Part shown: in pieces, positions 49,624 to 58,113 of the stretch
How positions within the stretch are numbered: position 1 is the stretch's first letter
Layout: each line of letters starts with the position of its first letter
Source of the DNA: Bacteroidia bacterium
GTDB lineage: Bacteria > Bacteroidota > Bacteroidia > CAIKAF01
DNA length: 64,000 nucleotides
Assembly (NCBI GenBank): GCA_016742095.1
Contig: JACVCJ010000019.1
Coordinates: 1 to 64,000 of the forward strand
Direction: 5' to 3'
Notes under the pieces: model-generated
Seen by the model: only the letters and a program-made list of their open reading frames with translations
Databases searched by the model: none
What the model was told of the DNA's origin: nothing
Made by a program: the position numbers and the translations under genes

Positions 49624-50907
49624 ATGTGGAACGTACCTGAAAAAGAAGAAAACGAAGACCTTCGGAAAGAATGGTTTGAAAAAGGCGAAAAATATGCCGT
49701 GGCAGTGAATGAAATGGTTGAATTCGGGGAAAAGAACGGCTGGGAAAACTGGCAGGGACAGGAACCGGAAGACAAAAGGGAACATCTGACCACGGAGATC
49801 CTGCAGCGGCTGAGGACCGCGAACCTGAACAATTCCGTAAGCGATTTCCGGGAACAGTTCCCGCCTGCACATGTACCTTTTATTCCGCTCCTGGAAAAAA
49901 AAGCACAAAGCATCGAGCAGCTACATTTTATAGATGCTGAAAAAATTGTATTTCTCACGGGTACTTCCTACCAGAAAAGAAAGGCCTACCTGCTCGAAAA
50001 CGATACGATAACGGAGCTGGATGAAAAGATAGATGCCATCGGGAAATCGAAACAGGGTACTGTTTTTGCCATTGCGGCAGCCGGTAAAATATCCACTTTT
50101 GATGGCTGGGAAGGCACGTTGATCCATGAATTCACTTTAACGGAAATGGCCGGTATCGGAATTACCGACCTGGTACCGTTCAATGATGGCAAAAAGGTTC
50201 TCCTGGTTACTTCGGAAGGTATATATCTTGTCTCGGAAGACGGAGAAAAAAAGATACATCCCGTACCGGAGGCCAATGAAGGGGAGGACGAAGAGGATGG
50301 CGACAACGGGTCTGAACTTTCGATGGAAAACGCGGCCCTGTCCAACAACAATAGGTATATCGTAGTGGGCGACCAGGACACAGACCACCGGATACTGGAC
50401 CCCGACGGAAATACGGTAGGTACGGTTGGTCCGCAGTCTTCGTATCCGCATTTCTGCCTCTTTTCAAAAGATGACGATCAGCTGATAACCAATTCCTGTC
50501 ACTTTTATAATGGGATTACGATAGGGATAGATTCCGATAAATACATGGGAGCCGCCGTTGAAGCATATACCGAAAGTGAGGAATATACGCTTATAGACGA
50601 AGAAATGCGGGTATACGCCGGCCTGGCAAGCTCAGATTATTACATACTGGGCGATGCATACGGTTATATAAAGGCCGTGGATAAGCAGGGAAACAGGATG
50701 TGGAGACATTTTTTAGGTTCAACGATCAGCGGAATGACGATATCGGACGACGGGCAGACCCTGTGGGTCGGGTCCAGTTCGGGGATGCTGCATAAGCTGA
50801 AGCTGAGCCAGGGACACCGGGATACGCATACGATCGGGAACGGGCAGCATTACGAGGAATTCCGGCTGCTGATCTGGAAAGAAGAGCCACAGATATGGAA
50901 ATGGTAA
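49624..50907 (+). CDS. Propeller-like protein of unknown function
   Basis: Protein of 427 aa with no signal peptide. A charged helical N-terminus (about 90 residues) is followed by repeated four-strand-like blocks (EQLHFIDAEKIVFLTGTSYQ, ITDLVPFNDGKKVLLVTSEG, SGMTISDDGQTLWVGSSSGM) that suggest a WD40/YVTN-type beta-propeller of about seven blades. An acidic loop (EGEDEEDGDNG) interrupts it. Base composition looks lower in GC than its neighbours. I do not recognise the family. A TAAATTTA box near 49569-49576 may be its promoter. Confidence 0.65.
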   Translation: MWNVPEKEENEDLRKEWFEKGEKYAVAVNEMVEFGEKNGWENWQGQEPEDKREHLTTEILQRLRTANLNNSVSDFREQFPPAHVPFIPLLEKKAQSIEQLHFIDAEKIVFLTGTSYQKRKAYLLENDTITELDEKIDAIGKSKQGTVFAIAAAGKISTFDGWEGTLIHEFTLTEMAGIGITDLVPFNDGKKVLLVTSEGIYLVSEDGEKKIHPVPEANEGEDEEDGDNGSELSMENAALSNNNRYIVVGDQDTDHRILDPDGNTVGTVGPQSSYPHFCLFSKDDDQLITNSCHFYNGITIGIDSDKYMGAAVEAYTESEEYTLIDEEMRVYAGLASSDYYILGDAYGYIKAVDKQGNRMWRHFLGSTISGMTISDDGQTLWVGSSSGMLHKLKLSQGHRDTHTIGNGQHYEEFRLLIWKEEPQIWKW

Positions 50908-51012
50908 GCTGCCGCACGTGATAAACCCGGTGTTTTCTGCCTTGCCTGAGGAGATCGCAAGGCATTGGGATTTCCCGCAAAAATCTGTTTCCTTTGTGCA
51001 AAATTTACAGGC

Positions 51013-51825
51013 ATGAACTGGAAAGACAAAGTGGTGATCGTAACGGGAGCGAGTTCGGGTATAGGAAAGGCCTATGCCGAAGCATTTGCCGCCGCCGGGG
51101 CCGCCGTGGTCATGGCCGCGCGTAACGCGGAAGCCATGGAGGAGATCCGCAGAAACCTGGAACAGAAAGGTACCCGTACCCTGGTGGTAAAAGCCGATGT
51201 AAGCCTGGAAGAAGACTGCCGTATTCTGATCGAAAAAACCCTGGAGGTCTTCGGCCGCATCGATATCCTGGTGAACAACGCGGGCATTTCCATGCGTTCC
51301 CTGCTCGAAGAGACCGACCTTTCGGTGATCCGCCGCCTGATGGACGTGAATTTCTGGGGTATGGTGTACTGCACCAAATACGCCCTGCCACACCTGCTGG
51401 CCAGCAGGGGGAGTGTGGTAAGTATTTCTTCGATAGCCGGTTACAAAGGTCTGCCGGCACGCAGCGGTTACAGCGCCTCCAAGTTCGCCATGCAGGGTTT
51501 TATGGAAAGTCTGCGCATCGAGAACCTGAAAAGGGGCCTGCACGTACTGATCGTATGTCCCGGCTTCACAGCCAGTAATATACGCAATGTGGCCCTGAAA
51601 GGGGACGGCAGCGCCCAGGGAGAGACCCCGCGCGACGAAGCCCGCATGATGCAGCCCGAAGAAGTGGCCGCCTGTACGCTGCGCGCCATCGTTCGCAGAA
51701 AAAATACACTGATACTTACCGGTCAGGGCAAAATGACCGTTTTACTCAATAAATTTTTTCCTAAGTTTATGGATAAAATGGTGTACAACACCATGGCCAA
51801 AGAACCCGATTCACCCTTTAAATAA
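51013..51825 (+). CDS. Short-chain dehydrogenase/reductase
   Basis: NAD(P)-dependent oxidoreductase of 270 aa. Rossmann motif VTGASSGIGKAYAEAF, NNAG in DILVNNAGISM, catalytic Ser in SISSIAGYKG and YSASKFAM with Tyr and Lys. The C-terminal extension (LILTGQGKMTVLLNKFFPKF) resembles DHRS7-like SDRs and may touch the membrane. ATG 51013 fits the family. The next gene begins at the base after its stop. Confidence 0.9.
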   Translation: MNWKDKVVIVTGASSGIGKAYAEAFAAAGAAVVMAARNAEAMEEIRRNLEQKGTRTLVVKADVSLEEDCRILIEKTLEVFGRIDILVNNAGISMRSLLEETDLSVIRRLMDVNFWGMVYCTKYALPHLLASRGSVVSISSIAGYKGLPARSGYSASKFAMQGFMESLRIENLKRGLHVLIVCPGFTASNIRNVALKGDGSAQGETPRDEARMMQPEEVAACTLRAIVRRKNTLILTGQGKMTVLLNKFFPKFMDKMVYNTMAKEPDSPFK

Positions 51826-52395
51826 ATGCAGAAGAAGCCTTTTCTTACAGACCGTATCCGTTACCGTTACCGCAAGTTCCTACTGTGGTTCATACCGGTG
51901 CGCGTGTACGTGCTGCATACCCCGCTCGATCCGGATGAGATCAGCAAAAGGCTTACCCGCATCATAAAGGTGTACCGATGGTATTTTCTGTGGGCCCCCG
52001 ATGCGGGCGACAAAAAATATTCCGGGCGTTTTGAGCCCAATGCCTTTACGGCCATCAAGACCAATCCCTACGGCGTAAACCGCAGCATCAAGATCATCGG
52101 GAATTTTTTCATGGTAGACGAAAAGATCTACGTACGCCTTATTCTTTCCAACCCCTTTGGTATACTCAACATTACCCTGCTGGGTATTGTTTACATACTG
52201 CTGCTGCTGTTCCGGGTGGCGCCCTTTCATTCGCTGCTGGCCAATATGGGCCTGTACCTGCTGCCCCTGCTCATGGTCTATTTTGCAACCAATATTTCCT
52301 TCCAGCGTATATATAAGAAGGAGAAAGTGAATTTTTTCAAGCTTTTTAAAGGCCGCCGGCTGAAAGACGATGAAATTACCCGGCTTGGAATCTGA
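51826..52395 (+). CDS. Membrane protein of unknown function
   Basis: Protein of 189 aa. A basic cytoplasmic N-terminal region (RIRYRYRKFLLWFIPVRVYV) and a mixed domain are followed by two membrane helices (ILNITLLGIVYILLLLFRVA and MGLYLLPLLMVYFATNISFQ) and a basic tail. It starts directly after the SDR stop and overlaps aroK by 26 bp, so it is translated within this operon. No family is recognised. Confidence 0.7.
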   Translation: MQKKPFLTDRIRYRYRKFLLWFIPVRVYVLHTPLDPDEISKRLTRIIKVYRWYFLWAPDAGDKKYSGRFEPNAFTAIKTNPYGVNRSIKIIGNFFMVDEKIYVRLILSNPFGILNITLLGIVYILLLLFRVAPFHSLLANMGLYLLPLLMVYFATNISFQRIYKKEKVNFFKLFKGRRLKDDEITRLGI

Positions 52396-52891
52396 ACGCA
52401 TATGGATCACGGGCATGCCCTTCAGCGGTAAAAGCTCTGCCGCCCGTAAACTGGCTTCGCTGCTGCACTGGCAACGGACCGATACCGATGCACAGATCGA
52501 AAAGGACAGCGGCATGAGCATTCCTGAAATTTTTGCTTCCCTGGGCGAACTGGAATTCCGCCGTAAAGAAAAGGAACTGACCGACCTGTTATGTTCTGCG
52601 CAACACCGGGTTATTTCCACCGGGGGCGGACTGCCCGTTTTTTACGGGAATATGGACACCATGCTGCAGAACGGTACGGTAGTATTCCTGAATACATCGG
52701 TGGAGATCATTGCACAACGTTCCCTGGAACATAAGGACCGGCCTTTGGTACATGCGGTGGAGGAAACACAGGAAGCCCGGGTCGATTTTTTCCGCAAGAT
52801 GCTGTTCGAGCGTCTGCCCTACTACGGGAAAGCGCACCATACCTTCGGCTCCGAAAAAGCCCTGCTGGAATGGGCCCAGACCCTGCTGTAG
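52370..52891 (+). CDS. aroK: Shikimate kinase
   Basis: Cytosolic kinase of 173 aa that phosphorylates shikimate in chorismate synthesis. The P-loop is GMPFSGKSSAARKLA, Asp-containing DTDAQIEKDSGMSIPEIF is the shikimate site, the Walker-B-like VISTGGGLPVF follows, and the lid Arg lies in EHKDRPLVH. The start overlaps the upstream membrane protein gene by 26 bp. Confidence 0.9.
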   Translation: MKLPGLESERIWITGMPFSGKSSAARKLASLLHWQRTDTDAQIEKDSGMSIPEIFASLGELEFRRKEKELTDLLCSAQHRVISTGGGLPVFYGNMDTMLQNGTVVFLNTSVEIIAQRSLEHKDRPLVHAVEETQEARVDFFRKMLFERLPYYGKAHHTFGSEKALLEWAQTLL

Positions 52892-52911
52892 TATTATTGA
52901 AGGGAATATCG

Positions 52912-52919
52912 TAGGTTTG
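52912..52919 (+). promoter_or_regulatory. -7 box TAGGTTTG before the 52.9-kb gene
   Basis: Exact TAnnTTTG match, 4 nt before ATG 52924, predicting a leaderless transcript. Confidence 0.6.
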
Positions 52920-52923
52920 AAAA

Positions 52924-53397
52924 ATGAAAAACATCCTTTTTTTCCTGCTGCTTTTGCTTATGCCAGCCGTATATGCCCAAAAGGCGGTGCCCGTACTGCA
53001 GCTGATCGTGATACAGAACGGAGATACCCTGTCCGGCAGCGGGGATGAGCCTAAGCTGCTTTTTTCAGGAGGCGGGGAAACGGATGTGTACGAGCGCCAT
53101 GTATCGTATTTCGAACCGGAAAAAATAAGAGGCAAAAAATACAATATCCTGCGTATTTTAACGGCCACACTGGACCTGCAAATTTCTACGGCCAGGCCCG
53201 ACGAATATTTCGATGCTTACTTTCCGCCGATCTACCCGGTGAACAAGCTCATTGTAAAATACTACCCCCGGGCGGACGAGAAAACCTGGAAGCGCCTGGT
53301 AAAAACACAGGCCTGGACGGGCACACAGGACATCGTTGTCTGGTCCACCGCTTTTTCAGATGCCGAAGTGATCAATCTACGTACTTCTTCCCGCTGA
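52924..53397 (+). CDS. Small secreted protein of unknown function
   Basis: Protein of 157 aa with a signal peptide (ILFFLLLLLMPAVYAQ). The mature part is mixed (VLQLIVIQNGDTLSGSGDEP, IVKYYPRADEKTWKRLVKTQ) with no recognisable motif. It ends 2 bp before the convergent propionyl-CoA synthetase gene. Family not recognised. Confidence 0.65.
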   Translation: MKNILFFLLLLLMPAVYAQKAVPVLQLIVIQNGDTLSGSGDEPKLLFSGGGETDVYERHVSYFEPEKIRGKKYNILRILTATLDLQISTARPDEYFDAYFPPIYPVNKLIVKYYPRADEKTWKRLVKTQAWTGTQDIVVWSTAFSDAEVINLRTSSR

Positions 53398-53399
53398 GC

Positions 53400-55265
53400 T
53401 CAGGCCAGGGCGGCGATCTCGCTTAATACCTGTACATCTTCAATAGTCCCGGGAATCGTATATGCAGTATGATTCATGATGGCCCGCATAATATTGCGTA
53501 ATATTTTACCGCTGCGGGTCTTGGGCAGTCGTTTTACGAACAGCACTTTTTTCAGGGCGGCCACCGGGCCTATATCCCGGCGTATGGACTGCAGGATCTC
53601 CTGTTCCAGCACAGCAGGATCGGCTTCTATACCGTCCTTCAGTATAACAAAGGCCAGGGGTACCTCACCTTTCAGGTCGTCGTGCACGCCGATCACCGCA
53701 CATTCGGCCACGGCGGGATGCGCGGCCACAATTTCCTCCATTTCGGCCGTGGAAAGGCGGTGCCCGGCCACGTTGATGATATCGTCTACCCGGCCCGTGA
53801 TGTAAAAATAGCCTTCTTCATCGGCATAGCCGCCGTCACCGGTAAAGTAATAGCCCGGGAAACGCGTCAGGTAGCCGTTCACAAAACGGGTATGGTTCTG
53901 CCACAGGGTTTGCAGGCAGCCGGGCGGTAGTGGCAGTTTGATGGCCAGGTAACCGGCTTCTCCGGCAACGGCTTCTGTGCCGTCCTCGCGCAGGATGCGT
54001 ATATCGTAGCCGCATACCGGACGTGCGGAAGAACCGGGCTTCACGGGCGAAAGTTCCAGTCCGGCCATATTGGCCAGCATGGGCCAGCCGCTTTCGGTCT
54101 GCCACCAGTGGTCGATCACGGGGCGTTGCAGCAGTTCCTCTGCCCATTGCAGGGTAGCTACGTCGCAACGTTCGCCGGCCAGGAACAGCAGGCGCAGCGA
54201 GGAAACATCGTAACGGCGGAAGAGTTGAGCTTCCGGGTCTTCCTTGCGTATGGCGCGTATGGCCGTGGGTGCGGTAAAGAACACGTTTACCCGGTGCTGT
54301 TCGATCACCCGCCAGAAAGCGCCTGCGTCGGGTGTACGTACGGGTTTGCCTTCATACAGTATGCCGGTGGCGCCCATCATCAGCGGACCGTATACAATGT
54401 AGGAGTGTCCCACGACCCAGCCTACGTCCGAAGCGGCCCAGAAAACATCGTCGGGGTTCAGTGCATATACGTATTTCATGGAATAGTGCAGGGCTACGGC
54501 ATGTCCGCCGTTATCGCGCACAATGCCCTTGGGCTTGCCCGTGGTGCCGGACGTATACAGTACGTACAGCGGGTCTGAAGAGGCCACTTCGGTACAGGGG
54601 ACCGGCTGTGAACGGGCTTCCAGCTCTTCAAAATCGAGAAAGTAGGAGGGCGGTGTTTCCTGCAGCCCGGGCCGGTTGTAACTGATGATATGCTGCGGTT
54701 TGTGTTCCGCTTCATCAACAGCCTTAAAGACCATGGGATGATAAGGAACGATCTTGTCGATCTCTATACCAAAATTAGCCGTGATGATGAGTTTGGGCCG
54801 GGCATCGTCGATGCGTATGGCCAGTTCCCGTGCTGCAAAACCGCCGAAGACCACCGAATGTACGGCTCCGATCCTTGCGCAGGCCAGCATGGCCACGGCC
54901 GTTTGCGGGACCATGGGCATGTAAATAATTACGCGGTCGCCTTTTTCCACACCCAGGGACGTAAGTGCGCCGGCAAAGCGGGAAACCTTGTCCAGCAGGG
55001 CGGCATAACTGTAATGTGTTACCGTGCCGGTCACGGGCGAATCGTAGATCAGGGCGGTCTTTTCGCCCAGTCCGCGCTCCACGTGGCGGTCCAGGCACTG
55101 GTAAGCCGTATTCAGCGTGGCGCCGCGGTACCATTCCCAGCGGTCGCCTTCGCTGCGCAGTATCTCTTCCGGTTCGCGGTACCAGCTTACGGCCCCGGCC
55201 TGTTCTTTCCAGAAATCCTGTGGATCGGCAATACTTTTCGTATAGGTGTCTTTATAGGTGCTCAT
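53400..55265 (-). CDS. prpE: Propionyl-CoA synthetase-like acyl-CoA ligase
   Basis: ANL-family ligase of 621 aa. Visible are LYTSGTTGKPKGIVRDNGGH (AMP-binding), HWWQTESGWPMLANMAG, YFTGDGGYADEEGYFYITGR and the acetylatable Lys in RLPKTRSGKILRNIMR. The N-terminal DPQDFWKEQAGAVSWYREP and NTAYQCLDRHVERG are those of PrpE rather than Acs. It activates propionate, and perhaps acetate, to the CoA thioester. ATG 55265 fits the family start. Confidence 0.88.
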   Translation of the reverse strand: MSTYKDTYTKSIADPQDFWKEQAGAVSWYREPEEILRSEGDRWEWYRGATLNTAYQCLDRHVERGLGEKTALIYDSPVTGTVTHYSYAALLDKVSRFAGALTSLGVEKGDRVIIYMPMVPQTAVAMLACARIGAVHSVVFGGFAARELAIRIDDARPKLIITANFGIEIDKIVPYHPMVFKAVDEAEHKPQHIISYNRPGLQETPPSYFLDFEELEARSQPVPCTEVASSDPLYVLYTSGTTGKPKGIVRDNGGHAVALHYSMKYVYALNPDDVFWAASDVGWVVGHSYIVYGPLMMGATGILYEGKPVRTPDAGAFWRVIEQHRVNVFFTAPTAIRAIRKEDPEAQLFRRYDVSSLRLLFLAGERCDVATLQWAEELLQRPVIDHWWQTESGWPMLANMAGLELSPVKPGSSARPVCGYDIRILREDGTEAVAGEAGYLAIKLPLPPGCLQTLWQNHTRFVNGYLTRFPGYYFTGDGGYADEEGYFYITGRVDDIINVAGHRLSTAEMEEIVAAHPAVAECAVIGVHDDLKGEVPLAFVILKDGIEADPAVLEQEILQSIRRDIGPVAALKKVLFVKRLPKTRSGKILRNIMRAIMNHTAYTIPGTIEDVQVLSEIAALA

Positions 55266-55345
55266 GCGTAGTTCTTCCGTACCAAGGTAGAGCAATGGCC
55301 GCGTAAACAGAAAATAAATCGTGCTAAATTACTATAGCCAGGTTC

Positions 55346-58099
55346 TCAGTTCCCGATGGGGTAGTAGCTGCCCCGCCGCACATTGGCTTTCAGGTCCTGT
55401 AGCAGCCCGGGTTTGGCGCGTATGGTAAACAGTACGCTCGACAGGTTCCCGAAGGGGATCCAGTTCAGGTCCATCTGCCAGCAGTGCAGGTTACGGCTGA
55501 TGCCGATGGACGTAGGGGCAAACTTATTGGTCTGGAAATCGAAACCGGTCTGGAAATCTACTTTCCAGTTGGGCGTTATCGAGAAGTCGCCGCGCAGGCC
55601 CAGGGCATTGGACACGGTAGCCGAGTCGAAGGCATTGCTGATGTTCAGGTTGTAATTGACCGTCAGGTTGTAAGGTATCGTAAAATCGAGGTACAGGTGC
55701 TGGTTCTGCTGGTAATATTGTATCTCGGCCGGGGTGGTGGTATTGGGGTTGATCACGGGTGATTCCTTGCGTTTACCCACCAGGGCGTAGGTTACGCTCA
55801 CCACGGCGCTGGTAAGACGGCCTATCCGTTTATCGGCCTTGTATTGTAATGTGTTGATGCGGTACTTGTTGCCGTATACGTCGCTGGAATAGGCGTAGGG
55901 GTCGAGTATGGCGCTGGCTACCACGCCCAGTTTGCCGTCCAGGTACGAGGTGCGAAAACTGAAGGAGAAGGGCTGCAGGCGCAGACTGTCCGCCAGGAAG
56001 TTATAGGCCCCGCCGATGGAAAAGGCCTCGATGATCTTGATCTTCTTTTCACCCGTAAGCGTGTCTTTCGGCGCCCGTACCTTGGCTTCCAGGTTGTTGT
56101 TTATGGAGAAGGTAACGGAACCCTGCCGTCCCCGCTTGGCCATGCCGTATACGGATTGCAGGTAGGGATCGAAGGTGCTGAAGGCCCCGTTGGTACCGAA
56201 AAATCCGTAGATATTGGTGTTGAAGTCCGGGTTGTATACAAAACCCACGGTAGGGGTGGCCAGGTAACGGATGGCCTTTATTTTTTCGCTGTTGAACTTA
56301 AAGAAGGCAAATACGTTGGTATTTACGTCGGCGCGCAGGTCCCACTCGCCCGAACGGTAAAAGCCGCGGGTGGTGTCACGGTCGAACTGCTGGGTCATCT
56401 GGTTGAACACCGGGTTGAACTTCATGGAGTTCCAGTATTCGTAGTAGTTAAAGGCCGGCGTTACGCTGATGTACTTGGCAATTTTAAAGCTGTTGGATAC
56501 CGAAACCTGGTGCCTGGCGCCCCATTTGAAGGAGTTGCGGAAACCGTTGTTCCATTCCTGGCGCAGCAGCGTGTCCTGGGTGGCGATACGTGCCCCGATG
56601 ATACTCTGGTGGTTGATACCGATGCCCTCGTACAGCTGGTTGATCCAGCGGGCCGGTCTCTTGCGCTGCTTGGGTTTAAAGGGGAAAAAACGGTTGGTAT
56701 TGAGGGTAACCTGGGGCAGGGTCATGTCGAACACGCGCGACTGGGTATTCTGGGAGTGACTCAGGGCAATGGCCACGTTGAACGGTGTGCGCGGGATCAC
56801 GAAGCCGTAATTGATGTTCGACTGGAAACCGCTCTGTACGTAGTTGTTGATGTCGAGCGTAGAGTTTTTGTTGAAGCCGTTGGTCACAATGTTCACGTCG
56901 GCCGAAAAACTCTGTCCCGGTATACTTTTCGGGTCCTGTATGTGTTTCCACTTAAAGCTGAACTCCCTCGAAATAAAGAAGTTCGCAGTGTCTTTGCGGT
57001 CGTTCCCGTTGGCGGCCTCAAAATAGTTGAAGCTCAGCGAGCCGTTCATTTTGTACAGCTGGTTGTAATTGGTGGTGATGCCCGCGCCCCAGGAACCGTT
57101 CATGTAGATGGTCCCGTAAAATGCCGCGTCTATCTTGGGTGAAATGGCCCAGTAATAACCCAGTTTGTCCAGTCCGAAGCCGCGCGACTGCAGGTTCACG
57201 AACTTGGGCAGGATCAGGCCCGAGGCCCGGTTCTCCTGGTTTGGAAAGAAAGCAAAGGGCAGTATCACAGGCGTGGGCACACCTTCCACGCAAAAGACCG
57301 ACGGACCTGCGATCACCCGCTTTTTCGGGATCACCTTGATCTTGTTCGAGGCAATGTGAAAGTGCGGCTCCGCCAGGTTACAGGTGGTGATGCGGCCTTT
57401 GTAGGTGTAGATCACGTCCACCGTATCGCCCTTGTAGTACTCTTTGGAATATTTAACCCGTTCGCCGTGCAGGAAAGCGTCGCTCTCCTCGGTGATCACT
57501 TCGGTGACCAGCCCTTTTTTGGTATCGAAATTATAGTCGATGGTGCGTGCCGAGAACTGTTTGTCGGCATCGCGGAAATCTGCTTTTTTAAGGATGTTGC
57601 CCAGGGAATCGAGCTCACTTTCGGCATGCAGGGTCTTGGTCTTCATGTCGATCTCGATGTAATGGGCCTTCAGGTTGATGGTACCGTAGGTGACCTCGGC
57701 ATTCTTGTACAGGTAGATCTTGCGCTGCCGGGCATCCAGGATGATGCTGTCCTCGGCGTTATAATCCACCGGGTTGTCGAGGAATTTTTTCTGTGGCGGA
57801 ATAGAAAGGCTGTCCTTCCCGGTCCTGAGGCTGTCGGTCATGGCCAGTGAATCGTTGGCCAGACCGGTGGAATCGGTGTTCCCGCCCCGGGTAATAACCA
57901 GCGGACCTTTGCTTTTGGCCGTGTCGGTTGCGGCAACGGGTTTTCCTCCTCTGCCGCTGACATTCCGTGAGGTTTTACACGAAAATGCCAAAAACAGAGT
58001 TATTAATATACAGATATGGAAAACTCGTTTATGTATATAGTATACCTTTCGCAAATTGCGGGTTATTTTGTATTCTGAATTTTCGCCAAAACTAAACAA
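55346..58099 (-). CDS. lptD: LPS-assembly protein LptD (predicted lipoprotein form)
   Basis: Outer-membrane barrel of 917 aa that inserts lipopolysaccharide into the outer leaflet. A periplasmic OstA-like domain (ILDARQRKIYLYKNAEVTYG, KADFRDADKQFSARTIDYNF) is followed by LAEPHFHIASNKIKVIPKKR, PFAFFPNQENRASGLILPKF and many barrel strands. The N-terminal signal ends LITLFLAFSCKTSRN, a lipobox-like site. The start ATG lies only 14 bp from that of the divergent amidase. Two nearby Cys in CNLAEP and FCVEG could form a disulfide. Confidence 0.88.
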   Translation of the reverse strand: MFSFGENSEYKITRNLRKVYYIHKRVFHICILITLFLAFSCKTSRNVSGRGGKPVAATDTAKSKGPLVITRGGNTDSTGLANDSLAMTDSLRTGKDSLSIPPQKKFLDNPVDYNAEDSIILDARQRKIYLYKNAEVTYGTINLKAHYIEIDMKTKTLHAESELDSLGNILKKADFRDADKQFSARTIDYNFDTKKGLVTEVITEESDAFLHGERVKYSKEYYKGDTVDVIYTYKGRITTCNLAEPHFHIASNKIKVIPKKRVIAGPSVFCVEGVPTPVILPFAFFPNQENRASGLILPKFVNLQSRGFGLDKLGYYWAISPKIDAAFYGTIYMNGSWGAGITTNYNQLYKMNGSLSFNYFEAANGNDRKDTANFFISREFSFKWKHIQDPKSIPGQSFSADVNIVTNGFNKNSTLDINNYVQSGFQSNINYGFVIPRTPFNVAIALSHSQNTQSRVFDMTLPQVTLNTNRFFPFKPKQRKRPARWINQLYEGIGINHQSIIGARIATQDTLLRQEWNNGFRNSFKWGARHQVSVSNSFKIAKYISVTPAFNYYEYWNSMKFNPVFNQMTQQFDRDTTRGFYRSGEWDLRADVNTNVFAFFKFNSEKIKAIRYLATPTVGFVYNPDFNTNIYGFFGTNGAFSTFDPYLQSVYGMAKRGRQGSVTFSINNNLEAKVRAPKDTLTGEKKIKIIEAFSIGGAYNFLADSLRLQPFSFSFRTSYLDGKLGVVASAILDPYAYSSDVYGNKYRINTLQYKADKRIGRLTSAVVSVTYALVGKRKESPVINPNTTTPAEIQYYQQNQHLYLDFTIPYNLTVNYNLNISNAFDSATVSNALGLRGDFSITPNWKVDFQTGFDFQTNKFAPTSIGISRNLHCWQMDLNWIPFGNLSSVLFTIRAKPGLLQDLKANVRRGSYYPIGN

Positions 58100-58113
58100 A
58101 AACGTCCGGGTGT

